A stretch of DNA of 64,000 nucleotides from an uncultured Pelagibacteraceae bacterium (lineage in GTDB: Bacteria > Pseudomonadota > Alphaproteobacteria > Pelagibacterales > Pelagibacteraceae): the NCBI GenBank assembly GCA_902578175.1, contig CACHBY010000001.1, positions 43,000-106,999 on the forward strand, read 5' to 3'. Position numbers and translations under genes: made by a program. Numbering within the stretch: position 1 is the stretch's first letter; each line of letters starts with the position of its first letter. The notes below the pieces were generated by a model. That model did no database searches. It saw only the letters and a program-made list of their open reading frames with translations, and was not told the origin of the DNA. This document shows, in pieces, positions 27,446 through 37,091 of the stretch.

Positions 27446-29508
27446 ATATTTTTTCTGTTTTCAACCAAACTTTCTACAACGCTAGGATCAGCTAATGTGG
27501 TTGTATCTCCCAATTGACCGTGTTCATTTGCAGCAATTTTTCTTAAAATTCTTCTCATAATTTTTCCAGATCTTGTTTTTGGAAGTCCTGGAGTGAAATG
27601 AATTAAATCAGGTGTAGCAAGTGGACCAATTTGCTTTCTAACCCAAAGTTTTAAATCTCTTTCGAGTTCACCAGTTTCTCTTTCACCAGCATTTAAAGTT
27701 ACATAACAATACAATCCATTACCTTTAATATCATGTGGATAACCTACGACTGCTGCTTCTGCTACCTTTGGATGAGCTACGAATGCACTTTCAATTTCGG
27801 CAGTACCTAGGTTGTGGCCTGAAACAATAATTACATCATCTACCCGACCTGTAATCCAGTAATATCCATCTTTATCTCTTCGACATCCATCACCAGTAAA
27901 ATATTTACCCTCGAACTGAGAAAAATAAGTATCAATAAATCTTTGATGATCACCATATACTGTTCTCATTTGTCCAGGCCATGATTGTGCTATACAAAGC
28001 CTTCCTTCCCCGGGTCCTTTTATTTCTTTGCCTGATTTATCAACTAACATAGGTTTTATTCCATAAAAGGGCTTTGTTGCAGAACCAGGTTTTAGTGGAA
28101 TGGCGCCTGTTTGAGGGGCAATTAATATCCCTCCTGTTTCTGTCTGCCACCACGTATCTACAACTGGGCATTTAGAATTTCCAACTGTTTTGTAATACCA
28201 CATCCAAGCTTCAGGGTTTATTGGTTCACCAACAGTTCCAAGTAATTTTAAAGATTTTCTAGAAGTTTTTTTGACAGGCTTATCACCTTCTCTCATTAGG
28301 GCTCTAATTGCAGTAGGTGCAGTATAAAAGGTATTTACTTTATATTTATCTACTATTTGCCACCATCTAGAACTATCAGGATAGTTAGGTATTCCCTCAA
28401 ACATTATAGTTGTTGCACCGTTTGAAAGGGGACCATAGATAATATAACTGTGACCTGTTACCCAACCAATATCAGCAGTACACCAATAAATATCTTTTGG
28501 TTTGTAATTAAAAATATATTGATGAGTCATTGATGCATACACCATGTAACCACCTGTTGTATGCAAAACGCCCTTTGGTTTTCCGGTTGAACCTGATGTG
28601 TATAAAATAAATAGAGGATCTTCGGCGTTCATTTCTTCAGGCTCACACTGAGAAGAAACATCCTTAATTAAATCATGATACCAAACATCTCTATCATAAT
28701 TCCAACTAATTGAATTACCAGTACGTTTAACAACGATACATTTTTTTATATTAGGACAGTTTTCTAATGCTTCATCAGTTGTTTCTTTTAAAGGAATAGT
28801 TTTTCCACCTCTAACACCTTCATCAGCTGTGATTATATATTCAGACTCACAGTCATTCACTCGTCCCGAAATAGAGTCTGCTGAAAAACCTCCAAAAATA
28901 ATTGAGTGGACCGCACCTATTCTAACACACGCTAACATTAAAATAGCAAGTTCTGGTATCATTGTAAGATAAATCGTAACTCTATCTCCTTTTTTAATAC
29001 CTAATTTTTTTAAACCATTTGCAGCTTTAGAAACTTTTTGGTGAAGTTGTTTGTAAGTAATTTTTTGACTATCTTTTGGATCATCACCAACCCAAATTAT
29101 TGCTGTTTTATCTTTTTTATCTTTTAGATGTCTATCGATACAGTTTGCAGACGCATTCAGTGTCCCATCTTCAAACCATTTAATTTTTACTTCCTTAGAA
29201 CTATATTTAAAATCTTTAATTTTTTTATACGGTTTTATCCAAGTAATTCTTTTTCCTTCTTTTTTCCAAAATTCATCGTTATTTTTTATAGATTGAGAAT
29301 ATTTTTGCTCGTATTTACTTTTGTTGGCTAAACTGCTTTTAATCCATTCAGGTTTAGTTTTTATAATTAATTCTGGAGTAGGTTTTTCACTTTGTTTTAA
29401 AATTTTTTTTGATTTTTTTCTTTTAACTTTAGTTTTTTTCTTAACTGCAGTTTTCTTTCTTACTTTAGTTTTTTTTTTAGATTTTGCTTTTTTCTTTTTT
29501 TTTGGCAT
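27442..29508 (-). CDS. acsA: Acetyl-CoA synthetase with lysine-rich N-terminal tail
   Basis: 688 residues. Acs makes acetyl-CoA from acetate, ATP and CoA through acetyl-AMP. The enzyme core is intact: [49 protein letters not shown], and the C-terminal [14 protein letters not shown] with the Lys that is acetylated in other bacteria. Residues 1-39 contain 22 Lys and 2 Arg, an extension ordinary Acs lacks. No later Met exists before the core, so the tail is probably translated. It starts 13 bases after the EVE gene in a tsaD-EVE-acsA run. Confidence 0.95.
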   Translation of the reverse strand: MPKKKKKAKSKKKTKVRKKTAVKKKTKVKRKKSKKILKQSEKPTPELIIKTKPEWIKSSLANKSKYEQKYSQSIKNNDEFWKKEGKRITWIKPYKKIKDFKYSSKEVKIKWFEDGTLNASANCIDRHLKDKKDKTAIIWVGDDPKDSQKITYKQLHQKVSKAANGLKKLGIKKGDRVTIYLTMIPELAILMLACVRIGAVHSIIFGGFSADSISGRVNDCESEYIITADEGVRGGKTIPLKETTDEALENCPNIKKCIVVKRTGNSISWNYDRDVWYHDLIKDVSSQCEPEEMNAEDPLFILYTSGSTGKPKGVLHTTGGYMVYASMTHQYIFNYKPKDIYWCTADIGWVTGHSYIIYGPLSNGATTIMFEGIPNYPDSSRWWQIVDKYKVNTFYTAPTAIRALMREGDKPVKKTSRKSLKLLGTVGEPINPEAWMWYYKTVGNSKCPVVDTWWQTETGGILIAPQTGAIPLKPGSATKPFYGIKPMLVDKSGKEIKGPGEGRLCIAQSWPGQMRTVYGDHQRFIDTYFSQFEGKYFTGDGCRRDKDGYYWITGRVDDVIIVSGHNLGTAEIESAFVAHPKVAEAAVVGYPHDIKGNGLYCYVTLNAGERETGELERDLKLWVRKQIGPLATPDLIHFTPGLPKTRSGKIMRRILRKIAANEHGQLGDTTTLADPSVVESLVENRKNI

Positions 29509-29521
29509 GGATTATTTTTTT

Positions 29522-29935
29522 TTAAATTTTACTCATGTTATTTATAATTTTCCAGCTTTTATCATCAATTGGCATTACTGAAAGTCTACTTTGTTTTATG
29601 AGCGCTAAATCCCTTAAATCCTTATTTTTTTTAATATTTTCAAGAGTCACTGGTTTAGAGAACTTGCTTTTAAATTGGACTGTTACAGCAACAAATCTTC
29701 CAGTCTTGTCAGTTTTATCTAAATAGTGTTCTTTTATTACTTTTACTATCCCAACTACTTCTTTGCCAATATTAGAGTGATAAAAAAAACATAGATCACC
29801 CTTCTTCATGCTTTTGAGATTATTTGCTGCTTGATAATTTCTAACACCATCCCACGGCGCACCTTTTTTGCTAGCTTTTATTTGTTGATCAATTGACCAA
29901 ACATCTGGTTCAGATTTTAATAACCAGTATTTCAT
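29522..29935 (-). CDS. EVE-domain protein
   Basis: 137 residues, a single EVE (PUA-like) domain: MKYWLLKSEPDVWSIDQ, APWDGVRNYQAANNLKSMKKGDLCFFYHSN, GIVKV. EVE proteins bind modified bases in DNA or RNA; the cellular target here is unknown. It starts inside the stop of tsaD (TAATG overlap) and precedes acsA by 13 bases. Confidence 0.92.
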   Translation of the reverse strand: MKYWLLKSEPDVWSIDQQIKASKKGAPWDGVRNYQAANNLKSMKKGDLCFFYHSNIGKEVVGIVKVIKEHYLDKTDKTGRFVAVTVQFKSKFSKPVTLENIKKNKDLRDLALIKQSRLSVMPIDDKSWKIINNMSKI

Positions 29936-31008
29936 TACAGTTGTACTCCTGCTCCTTTTAAAAAAGCAGCTTTCTCATCTAATGGCCATCTTGGTTTTGC
30001 TGGATAATCTAAATTATTAAATTCATTTAATTTATATTTTTCCAGACCTACCATTGCAATCATTGCAGCATTGTCCCCACAAAGTTCTATTGGTGGAAAT
30101 ATACTTTTGTAATTATTAGCTTCACATAAATTAATTAACATAGATCTAATTTTCTTGTTAGCAGCAACTCCACCAGCTACTACAAAAACTTTTTCTTTTA
30201 ATTCATTATCTTTTTCAAACTCTTCAAATGCTATTTTAGTTTTCTTATAAAGAATTTCTTCAACAGTTTTTTGAAAAGAAGCTGCCAAGTCAAATTTTTC
30301 TTGTTCTGTTTTTATAGATTTTGCAATTTTTAAAATTGCAGTTTTTAATCCTGCAAAAGATAAATTACATCCACCCTTATTAAAAATTGGTTTAGGTAAA
30401 TCATATTTTTTTGGATCTCCTTTTTTCGCCAAAACTTCAATTTGTGGTCCACCAGGAAATTCAATTCCTAAAAGTTTAGCTGTTTTGTCAAAGGCTTCAC
30501 CTAATGCATCATCAATAGTTGTTCCTAGTCTTTTATATTTTCCAAGACCTTGAACACTTAAATATTGTGAATGACCTCCTGAAATTAGCAATAATAGATA
30601 GGGATAATTTAATTGAGAATTTAATTTAGGACTTAATGCATGACCCTCAAGGTGATTAACTGCTATAAAAGGTTTTTTGATTGCGCTTGCAAAAGCTTTT
30701 CCGAAACTTAAACCAACCGATAAACAAACAATTAAACCAGGGCCAGCAGTTGAAGCAACTGCATCAATTTCCTCAATTTTTTTACCACTATCAGCAATTG
30801 CTTTTTTAACAATCCAATCTATTTTTTCGATATGTGATCTTGCGGCTAGTTCAGGAACTACTCCTCCAAATTCTTTGTGAACATCGACTTGACTAGAAAC
30901 GATATTAGATAAAACTGTTGGAAATCCTTTGTCATTTTCAGTTATTATAGATGCTGCCGTCTCATCACAGCTAGTTTCTATTCCAAGAATTAAGGGTTTT
31001 TTACTCAT
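29935..31008 (-). CDS. tsaD: tRNA N6-threonylcarbamoyladenosine transferase TsaD
   Basis: 357 residues. With TsaB, TsaC and TsaE it makes t6A at position 37 of ANN-decoding tRNAs. Metal-binding HLEGHALSP and ATPase-fold motifs GIETSCDETAASI, LLISGGHSQYL, GGVAANKKIR and CGDNAAMIA are all present. It is divergent from hemC across 55 bases and leads the tsaD-EVE-acsA run. Confidence 0.97.
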   Translation of the reverse strand: MSKKPLILGIETSCDETAASIITENDKGFPTVLSNIVSSQVDVHKEFGGVVPELAARSHIEKIDWIVKKAIADSGKKIEEIDAVASTAGPGLIVCLSVGLSFGKAFASAIKKPFIAVNHLEGHALSPKLNSQLNYPYLLLLISGGHSQYLSVQGLGKYKRLGTTIDDALGEAFDKTAKLLGIEFPGGPQIEVLAKKGDPKKYDLPKPIFNKGGCNLSFAGLKTAILKIAKSIKTEQEKFDLAASFQKTVEEILYKKTKIAFEEFEKDNELKEKVFVVAGGVAANKKIRSMLINLCEANNYKSIFPPIELCGDNAAMIAMVGLEKYKLNEFNNLDYPAKPRWPLDEKAAFLKGAGVQL

Positions 31009-31063
31009 TCAAATAGTTTTTATTAATTGTACAATCTCAATACAAGTAAGAAATAAATTTTTA

Positions 31064-31981
31064 ATGAATAGAAAAATTATAATAGGCTCAAGAGGAAGTA
31101 AATTGGCTTTGCTTTATGCGCAAAAAGCTAAAGATAAAATTATTAAAGCTTTAAATTTACGGAATGATCAGATCATTATTCAAACTATTACGACAAAAGG
31201 TGATCAAATACAGGATCGAAGATTATCGGAAGTTGGTGGTAAAGGTCTATTTTCGAGTACAATCGAAAAAGAACTTAAAGAAAAAAAAATTGATATAGCC
31301 GTTCATGCATTGAAAGATATGCCAGCAATTGAAACTAAAGGACTAAAAACAGACTCATTTTTAGAGAGAACAGATCCAAGAGAAATTTTAATAACAAATG
31401 ATAAGAAAAATATTAAAGAATTAAAGCAAAACGCAATAGTAGGAACTTCTTCTTATAGACGAGAATTTCAAATTAAAAAAATAAGATCAGATGTTAGCTG
31501 TAAATTAATAAGAGGAAATGTAGATACTAGAATCAAAAAGTTGAAGGAAGGCATTTATGATGCAATAATTTTGTCTTATACGGGTATTAAATATTTAAAT
31601 CTTGATAATGAGATTTCAGAAATTTTTTCGACTGATCAGATTATTCCAAGTGTAGGCCAAGGTATTATTGCTTTACAGTGTAGAGACGAAGACAGTGAAA
31701 TCATATCAGTTTTAGAAAAAATAAATCACAAAGATACATATAAGAGAGCTCACTTAGAAAGAAATATTTTAAAAGTATTGGAAGGTGATTGCGAAACGGC
31801 AATAGGTGCTCATTCAATTATAGAAAAGAACAAAATTACTGTTGAAGCTGAACTATTTTCATTAGATGGTTCTCAAATATTTTATGAAAAAAAATCTGGT
31901 AATGTTGATATGTTTAAAGAAATTGGAACTGAAGTTGGTAATGCTTTAAAAATTAAATCAAATAATTCATATAAAAAGTAA
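31064..31981 (+). CDS. hemC: Hydroxymethylbilane synthase (porphobilinogen deaminase)
   Basis: 305 residues from ATG 31064; the open frame extends upstream to 30929 but that part overlaps tsaD and is not homologous. HemC links four porphobilinogens. Motifs: IIGSRGSKLALLYA, GKGLFSSTIE, HALKDMPA, GTSSYRRE, RGNVDTRIKKL and the dipyrromethane-cofactor Cys in EGDCETAIGAHS. It is followed one base later by hemD. Confidence 0.97.
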   Translation: MNRKIIIGSRGSKLALLYAQKAKDKIIKALNLRNDQIIIQTITTKGDQIQDRRLSEVGGKGLFSSTIEKELKEKKIDIAVHALKDMPAIETKGLKTDSFLERTDPREILITNDKKNIKELKQNAIVGTSSYRREFQIKKIRSDVSCKLIRGNVDTRIKKLKEGIYDAIILSYTGIKYLNLDNEISEIFSTDQIIPSVGQGIIALQCRDEDSEIISVLEKINHKDTYKRAHLERNILKVLEGDCETAIGAHSIIEKNKITVEAELFSLDGSQIFYEKKSGNVDMFKEIGTEVGNALKIKSNNSYKK

Positions 31982-31982
31982 A

Positions 31983-32681
31983 ATGCATATTTTGTTAACT
32001 AGACCTTTAGAAGATTGTTCAGAAATGATAGTAAAGTTTCAATCTTTAGATCATAAAGTTTCTCACCTTCCATTAATAAATGTTGAAAAAGTTCATCATG
32101 ATGAAATTAACTTTGCTGACTATGGTGGTGTAATTTTCACAAGTTCTAATGCTGTAAAAAATTTAAATGTGAAAAATTTGAATAAAAAACTACTTTGTTT
32201 TTGTGTTGGTAGTACAACAGAAAAAAAAGCTAGAAGTTTGGGATTTCAAAACACAATTGCTGCAGAAGGAAATGTTTCAAACCTTAAAGAACTAATCTTG
32301 CAAAATTATGAATTAAAAGAAACTCCTCTCCTTTATGTAAGTGGTGAGATCATATCAACTGATTTAGATCAACAATTATTAAAAGAAGGCTATGCAGTTA
32401 AAAGAATTATAAATTATAAGGTAAATCATACTGAAAAATTTGATGAAAATTTTGTTAACGAATTAAAGCAAAATATGCCAGATATTGTTTATATTTATTC
32501 TCAAAACAGTGCCTCCAGTTTCTTAAATTTTATAAAAATCTATCAAACCGAAAACTTTTGGATGAATACAAACTTGATGTGTATAGGTGAAAAAACCTCG
32601 TCAATATTGAATGAAATTAAATGGAAAAAGATATTTCTTTTTAATCCTGGAGAAGAAGAGTTTTTGTTATATAAAATTTAG
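31983..32681 (+). CDS. hemD: Uroporphyrinogen-III synthase
   Basis: 232 residues. HemD cyclises hydroxymethylbilane with ring-D inversion. The family is poorly conserved, but ILLTRPLEDC at the start, GVIFTSSNAVKNL, CVGSTTEKKARSLGF, LLYVSGE and CIGEKTSSIL fit, and linkage to hemC is decisive. It supplies hemE at the other end of the window. Confidence 0.9.
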   Translation: MHILLTRPLEDCSEMIVKFQSLDHKVSHLPLINVEKVHHDEINFADYGGVIFTSSNAVKNLNVKNLNKKLLCFCVGSTTEKKARSLGFQNTIAAEGNVSNLKELILQNYELKETPLLYVSGEIISTDLDQQLLKEGYAVKRIINYKVNHTEKFDENFVNELKQNMPDIVYIYSQNSASSFLNFIKIYQTENFWMNTNLMCIGEKTSSILNEIKWKKIFLFNPGEEEFLLYKI

Positions 32682-32683
32682 GT

Positions 32684-33769
32684 ATGGAATTAATAAAAAA
32701 TTTTTCTGAAATATTTTTATCTGTTTGGAGTAAAGGAATACTTGGTGTCGATATTTTTCAAATTTTAATTGGAATAGGTATATTTTTAATTTTTTTAGTC
32801 TTTAGAGGACTAATTAGTAAACTAATTATAAAAAAATTAGAAATTATATCAAAAAGAACAACAAATAAATTAGACGATACTTTTGTTCAGTCATTAATTG
32901 GTCCAGCTAGATTTTTACCGATTGTATTGGGTTTCTTTATTGCAAGTTATTATATGACATTTTCAACAGAGGGAAGAGAAGTAGTTGATACAATTAATAG
33001 AACGTTAATTACGATATTAATATTTTGGGTTATTCATCAAATTATTGAACCCATTTCATATATCTTAAGTGGGCTAGATAAACTTTTAACCAGAGAACTT
33101 ATTGGCTGGATTATTAAATCTCTTAAGATCTTAATATTTATTTTAGGATTAGCTGCGGTACTAGAATTATGGGGAATTAAGATAGGTCCTATTATTGCCG
33201 GTCTTGGTTTGTTTGGGGTTGCGGTTGCACTTGGAGCACAAGATTTATTTAAAAATTTAATTTCTGGAATTTTAGTATTAGTTGAAAAAAGATTTAAGAT
33301 TGGAGACTGGATTGCAGTTGATGGAATAATTGAAGGTACAGTTGAAAAAATTGGTTTTAGATCCACAACAATCAGAAAGTTTGACAAATCTCTAGCTATT
33401 ATTCCTAATTTTCAATTTGCAGAAAATGCTGTTGTCAATGTGAGTGAAACATCCAATTGGAGAATTAGATGGATAATTACTTTGCAGTACGATTCCACAA
33501 TTGATCAATTGAAAAAAATAAGAGAGGAAATTGAAAGTTATATTAATAACAGTAAAGATTTTAATCAATCAACTGGGGTCGCAGTTAGAATTGAGAAGTT
33601 TTCTGATAGCTCAATAGATTTGCTGGTAAGATGTTTTACAGACTCAAATAGTTGGAGTAATTCACTGGAAGTTAAGGAGAGATTGGCAATTCAAATTAAG
33701 CAGATTGTAGAAAATAATAATGCTTCTTTTGCCTTCCCAAGTCAGTCAATTTATGTTGAGAAAAAATGA
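32684..33769 (+). CDS. MscS-family mechanosensitive channel
   Basis: 361 residues. Three to four N-terminal membrane helices are followed by the pore-lining helix GLGLFGVAVALGAQDLFKN and the beta domain start LVEKRFKIGDWI, then the cytoplasmic alpha/beta vestibule. Such channels release solutes at hypo-osmotic shock. Starts 2 bases after hemD; the stop overlaps the YggT gene by 4 bases. Confidence 0.94.
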   Translation: MELIKNFSEIFLSVWSKGILGVDIFQILIGIGIFLIFLVFRGLISKLIIKKLEIISKRTTNKLDDTFVQSLIGPARFLPIVLGFFIASYYMTFSTEGREVVDTINRTLITILIFWVIHQIIEPISYILSGLDKLLTRELIGWIIKSLKILIFILGLAAVLELWGIKIGPIIAGLGLFGVAVALGAQDLFKNLISGILVLVEKRFKIGDWIAVDGIIEGTVEKIGFRSTTIRKFDKSLAIIPNFQFAENAVVNVSETSNWRIRWIITLQYDSTIDQLKKIREEIESYINNSKDFNQSTGVAVRIEKFSDSSIDLLVRCFTDSNSWSNSLEVKERLAIQIKQIVENNNASFAFPSQSIYVEKK

Positions 33770-34056
33770 TAGCAATTTTTTATTTAGTTTTACAGATATT
33801 GAAACTGTATTCTTATGTTGTCATAGCAAATGTAATCATAAGTTGGTTGATAGCTTTTAATGTTTTAAATACTCAAAACAGATTTGTTTATTCAATTTTA
33901 GAGCTTACATATAAATTAACTGAGCCAATACTTAATAGAATTAGACGTTTTTTGCCTAATTTAGGATCGCTAGATATCTCACCAATCGTTCTTCTTTTAT
34001 TGATTTGGTTTATTGAAATGTGTATGAAGCTCTACATTGCACCAATAATATTTTAG
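33766..34056 (+). CDS. YggT-family membrane protein
   Basis: 96 residues with two hydrophobic helices flanking the conserved LTEPILNRIRRFLPNLGSLDISPIVLLLLI. YggT proteins are linked to osmotic tolerance and division in some bacteria; the mechanism is unknown. It overlaps the MscS gene by 4 bases, and co-occurrence with a mechanosensitive channel fits an osmotic role. Confidence 0.9.
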   Translation: MIAIFYLVLQILKLYSYVVIANVIISWLIAFNVLNTQNRFVYSILELTYKLTEPILNRIRRFLPNLGSLDISPIVLLLLIWFIEMCMKLYIAPIIF

Positions 34057-34064
34057 AAAGTAAA

Positions 34065-34910
34065 ATGATTTTAATTGACGGAAAAAAAGCTGCAGCTGAA
34101 CTGAGAGAAGAATTAAAACAAGAAGTATCAGAGCTTAAATCCAAATATAATAAAGTCCCTGGTTTAACTGTAATATTAATTGGGGATCTTACTCCAAGTC
34201 AAATTTATGTTCGTAATAAAGAAAAATCAGCAAATGAAGTAGGTTTAAAATCAGATGTAATTAAGTACCCAGATAGCGTTGAAGAAAAAACTGTTTTAGA
34301 AAAAATTGAAGAATTAAACAAAGATGAAACAGTTTCAGGAATTTTAGTTCAATTACCATTACCAAAACATATAGATAAGCAGAAAGTTATTGAAGCAATT
34401 GATCCTTCTAAAGATGTAGATGGTTTTCATCCAATGAATGTTGGAAACCTTTCATCAGGTTATGAAAGTTCAGTTCCTTGTACACCTCTCGGCTGTTATT
34501 TGTTAATAAAAAAAATTGAACCAAATTTAAGTGGAAAAAAAGCAGTTGTGGTTGGCAGATCAAATTTAAATGGAAAACCAATGACACAATTACTTTTGAA
34601 AGAAAATTGTACTGTAACAATTACCCATTCAAAAACTAAAGATTTAAAAGCTGAATGTTTAGAGGCTGATATAATTGTTGCAGCAGTTGGAATACCTGAG
34701 CTCGTAAAAGGTGATTGGGTTAAGAAAGATGCAATAGTAATTGACGTAGGTATTAACAAAACTGATAAAGGTATTGTTGGAGATGTTGATTTTGAGGATG
34801 TTTCAAAAAATGCAAAAGCTTTAACTCCAGTACCAGGTGGTGTGGGACCAATGACCATAGCTTGTTTACTTAAAAATACTATAGACTGTTTCAAAAGAAC
34901 GCAAATTTAG
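34065..34910 (+). CDS. folD: Methylenetetrahydrofolate dehydrogenase / cyclohydrolase
   Basis: 281 residues from ATG 34065; an upstream in-frame ATG at 34020 lies inside the yggT gene and adds unrelated residues. FolD interconverts 5,10-methylene-THF and 10-formyl-THF. Signatures: SQIYVRNKEKSANEVGL with catalytic Lys, VQLPLPKHID, PSKDVDGFHPMNVG, PCTPLGCYLLI, VVGRSNLNGKPM and PVPGGVGPMTIACLL. It supplies formyl-THF to PurH. Confidence 0.97.
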   Translation: MILIDGKKAAAELREELKQEVSELKSKYNKVPGLTVILIGDLTPSQIYVRNKEKSANEVGLKSDVIKYPDSVEEKTVLEKIEELNKDETVSGILVQLPLPKHIDKQKVIEAIDPSKDVDGFHPMNVGNLSSGYESSVPCTPLGCYLLIKKIEPNLSGKKAVVVGRSNLNGKPMTQLLLKENCTVTITHSKTKDLKAECLEADIIVAAVGIPELVKGDWVKKDAIVIDVGINKTDKGIVGDVDFEDVSKNAKALTPVPGGVGPMTIACLLKNTIDCFKRTQI

Positions 34911-34948
34911 CATTTAAATCACTTGCTTTAATCTGTTAGTTTAAGAGG

Positions 34949-35152
34949 ATGAAAAAGCCTAAACGTCCTTACAGATTTGGTATAATATTTCTTCTACTTA
35001 CTGTTCCACCAATTGGTGCCACACAACTTGGTTGGTATTTACATGACAAGCAAACTGGTTTTGACTATGGTATGATTGTAGGTACAGTATCAGTAATATA
35101 CGCTGCATACTTAATGTATGAAAAAAAATGGAGAGAAGAAGATGAGGATTAG
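34949..35152 (+). CDS. Small two-helix membrane protein
   Basis: 67 residues: a basic N-terminus (KKPKRPYRFG), helix (about 11-29), a polar turn with HDKQTG, helix (about 39-56), and an acidic/basic C-terminus. No recognised domain. Three bases before the SHOCT gene, so probably co-expressed. Confidence 0.7.
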   Translation: MKKPKRPYRFGIIFLLLTVPPIGATQLGWYLHDKQTGFDYGMIVGTVSVIYAAYLMYEKKWREEDED

Positions 35153-35155
35153 TTT

Positions 35156-35422
35156 ATGGAAAAAATAATATTTTTTGGCTTTGCAATTCCTATTTTAGCG
35201 TATGTCTTGTATCTAGGTGGTACTGCAATTATGAAAGGATTTTCAGCAAAGGAGGCAAATAGAGTAGAAAAAGAGGAGTCTGAAGGTCAGACTAATCTAG
35301 AAACCACCGACCAAAGTATAAATTTAAGTGAAGAGCTATCAAAGCTAAATGATTTAAAAGAAAAAGGAATTATCTCTCAAGAAGAGTTTGAAAAGGCAAA
35401 AAACAAACTATTAAATAATTAA
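35156..35422 (+). CDS. SHOCT-domain membrane-anchored small protein
   Basis: 88 residues. One membrane helix (about 4-24), a charged linker, and a C-terminal SHOCT motif (about 58-87): LSEELSKLNDLKEKGIISQEEFEKAKNKLL. SHOCT modules are short oligomerisation helices; the role here is unknown. It pairs with the 67-residue membrane protein and precedes the hydrolase operon by 9 bases. Confidence 0.85.
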   Translation: MEKIIFFGFAIPILAYVLYLGGTAIMKGFSAKEANRVEKEESEGQTNLETTDQSINLSEELSKLNDLKEKGIISQEEFEKAKNKLLNN

Positions 35423-35431
35423 TAGTTAATC

Positions 35432-36319
35432 ATGTTTATTGGATTTAAAAAAAAATTTATAAAAGTAAATAAAGGAAAAATTTTTTGTAGATTTAAAGGA
35501 AACGGTCCTCCCTTATTATTACTTCACGGATACCCTCAAACACATGTAATGTGGCACAAAACTGCCCCAGAGCTTAGCAAGTATTTTACAGTAATTGTTG
35601 CTGATCTTAGAGGGTACGGAGATAGTTTTGTTTTACCCGGTGGAATTAATCATAAAAATTACTCTAAAAGAGAAATGGCTAAAGATATGGTTCAGCTAAT
35701 GAGTAAACTAAAATTTAAAAAGTTTTATGTTGCAGGCCACGACAGGGGTGGAAGAGTTGCACACAGAATGGCGAGAGATTTTAGAGACAAAATTTTAGCT
35801 ATGAGCGTTTTAGATATTTGTCCAACTCTGGATATGTATGAACATACAGATATGAAATTTGCATCAGGATATTTTCATTGGTTTTATTTAACACAGCCAG
35901 CACCTTTACCGGAAAAAATGATCATGGCAGATCCTCAAAGATGGCTAAAAAGTCGTTTTAACAGGTCATCTAAACTTGCGGTCGGAAAAGTTGAGGTTGA
36001 GTATTTAAAAGCCTTTAAACAAAAAAAAAGAATTTATGCAACCTGTGAAGATTACAGGGCCGCGGCCACTATTGATTTAGAGCATGATAAAAAAGATCGG
36101 AAAAAAAAATTAAACATTCCTATACAAGTTTTGTGGGGAAAAAAGGGAGTTGTTGGAACGCAATTTAAATCAGTTAAAATTTGGCAAAAATACACAAACA
36201 AAAAAGTTTATGGAGCAGAAATTAATTCAGATCATTTCATTCCAGAGGAAAGTCCTAAACAAACGATTAATCACTTTAAAAAATTTTTCTTAAAAAATGT
36301 TAAAAATAATTCCAAATAA
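35432..36319 (+). CDS. Alpha/beta hydrolase of the fluoroacetate/haloacetate dehalogenase type
   Basis: 295 residues. The nucleophile elbow is GHDRGGR with Asp104 rather than Ser, as in dehalogenases and epoxide hydrolases. Oxyanion segment HGYPQTH (32-38), Asp128, the His149-Trp150 pair (GYFHWF), CEDYRAA with Tyr208, and His268 (SDHFIPEE) line up with the residues I recall for fluoroacetate dehalogenase (Asp110, Arg111, Arg114, Asp134, His155, Trp156, Tyr219, His280). No signal peptide. It overlaps the dioxygenase gene by 23 bases. An epoxide hydrolase or other alpha/beta-hydrolase role remains possible. Confidence 0.82.
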   Translation: MFIGFKKKFIKVNKGKIFCRFKGNGPPLLLLHGYPQTHVMWHKTAPELSKYFTVIVADLRGYGDSFVLPGGINHKNYSKREMAKDMVQLMSKLKFKKFYVAGHDRGGRVAHRMARDFRDKILAMSVLDICPTLDMYEHTDMKFASGYFHWFYLTQPAPLPEKMIMADPQRWLKSRFNRSSKLAVGKVEVEYLKAFKQKKRIYATCEDYRAAATIDLEHDKKDRKKKLNIPIQVLWGKKGVVGTQFKSVKIWQKYTNKKVYGAEINSDHFIPEESPKQTINHFKKFFLKNVKNNSK

Positions 36320-37088
36320 AAAAAATATTGGCGCAGAAATAATTGTAAATTTAAAAGAAATTACAAATAAAGATATTTTTCAAATTAAAAAAGCACTTAA
36401 CAAATATGGAATGTTATATTTTAAACAACAAGAATTAACTTCTAAACTTTATATACAGTTTGCGAAATATTTTGGAAATTTAGCCAACTATCCAAGACTA
36501 AAAGGTTTAAATAAAAAATTTCCTCAAATTACTGTAGTGCAAAGAAAATCAACTGATAAAGGACCAAGTTTTGGTGAGCAATTTCATACTGACTCAATAT
36601 ATACAAAAAAGCCACCAAGATTTACAATGTTGCTTTCAAAACTTGTTCCGAAAAAAGGAAAGGCTAATACAGAATTTTGTTCTCAATATCTTGCTTATAA
36701 AGAATTACCAAATTCAATAAAAAGAAAATTTAAAAATATTAAAGCTAAATATTCCTCTGAGGGTCCTATTTCGGTTACAACTAAAGAAAGAGTAAAAGAA
36801 AAAGGAAAAAATATTAAAGAACTTAAATCTTCACATAAAATATTTAGAAAAATTAGTAAAAATTATTCGATTTATTGTAGTCCAGGACATTTTGTTGGTT
36901 TTAGTTCAATGATAAAAAATCAAGAAAAGTTAAAAAAATTTTTATTTAACCATCAAATTAAGAAGAAGTTTCAGTTTTCTTTGCCTTGGGAAAAAAATCA
37001 ATTGGCTATATGGGATAACAGATCTATGCTTCATCAAGCAACACCTTTCAAAGGAAATAGAATAATGCATAGAATAACAATTAAATAA
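36297..37088 (+). CDS. TauD/TfdA-family 2-oxoglutarate/Fe(II) dioxygenase
   Basis: 263 residues. The iron triad is visible: His97 and Asp99 in QFHTDSIY, and His246 in WDNRSMLHQATPF; Arg259 in MHRITIK should bind 2-oxoglutarate. The family hydroxylates alpha-keto-dependent substrates such as taurine, alkyl sulfates, phenoxyacetates or betaines; the substrate is not predictable. It overlaps the hydrolase gene by 23 bases and is followed 3 bases later by a transporter, so all three form one unit. Confidence 0.88.
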   Translation: MLKIIPNKKNIGAEIIVNLKEITNKDIFQIKKALNKYGMLYFKQQELTSKLYIQFAKYFGNLANYPRLKGLNKKFPQITVVQRKSTDKGPSFGEQFHTDSIYTKKPPRFTMLLSKLVPKKGKANTEFCSQYLAYKELPNSIKRKFKNIKAKYSSEGPISVTTKERVKEKGKNIKELKSSHKIFRKISKNYSIYCSPGHFVGFSSMIKNQEKLKKFLFNHQIKKKFQFSLPWEKNQLAIWDNRSMLHQATPFKGNRIMHRITIK

Positions 37089-37091
37089 TTT

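Noticed and set aside
30929..31063. Longer N-terminus for hemC
   Set aside because: It overlaps tsaD and has no homology to HemC; the IIGSRGS motif begins right after ATG 31064.
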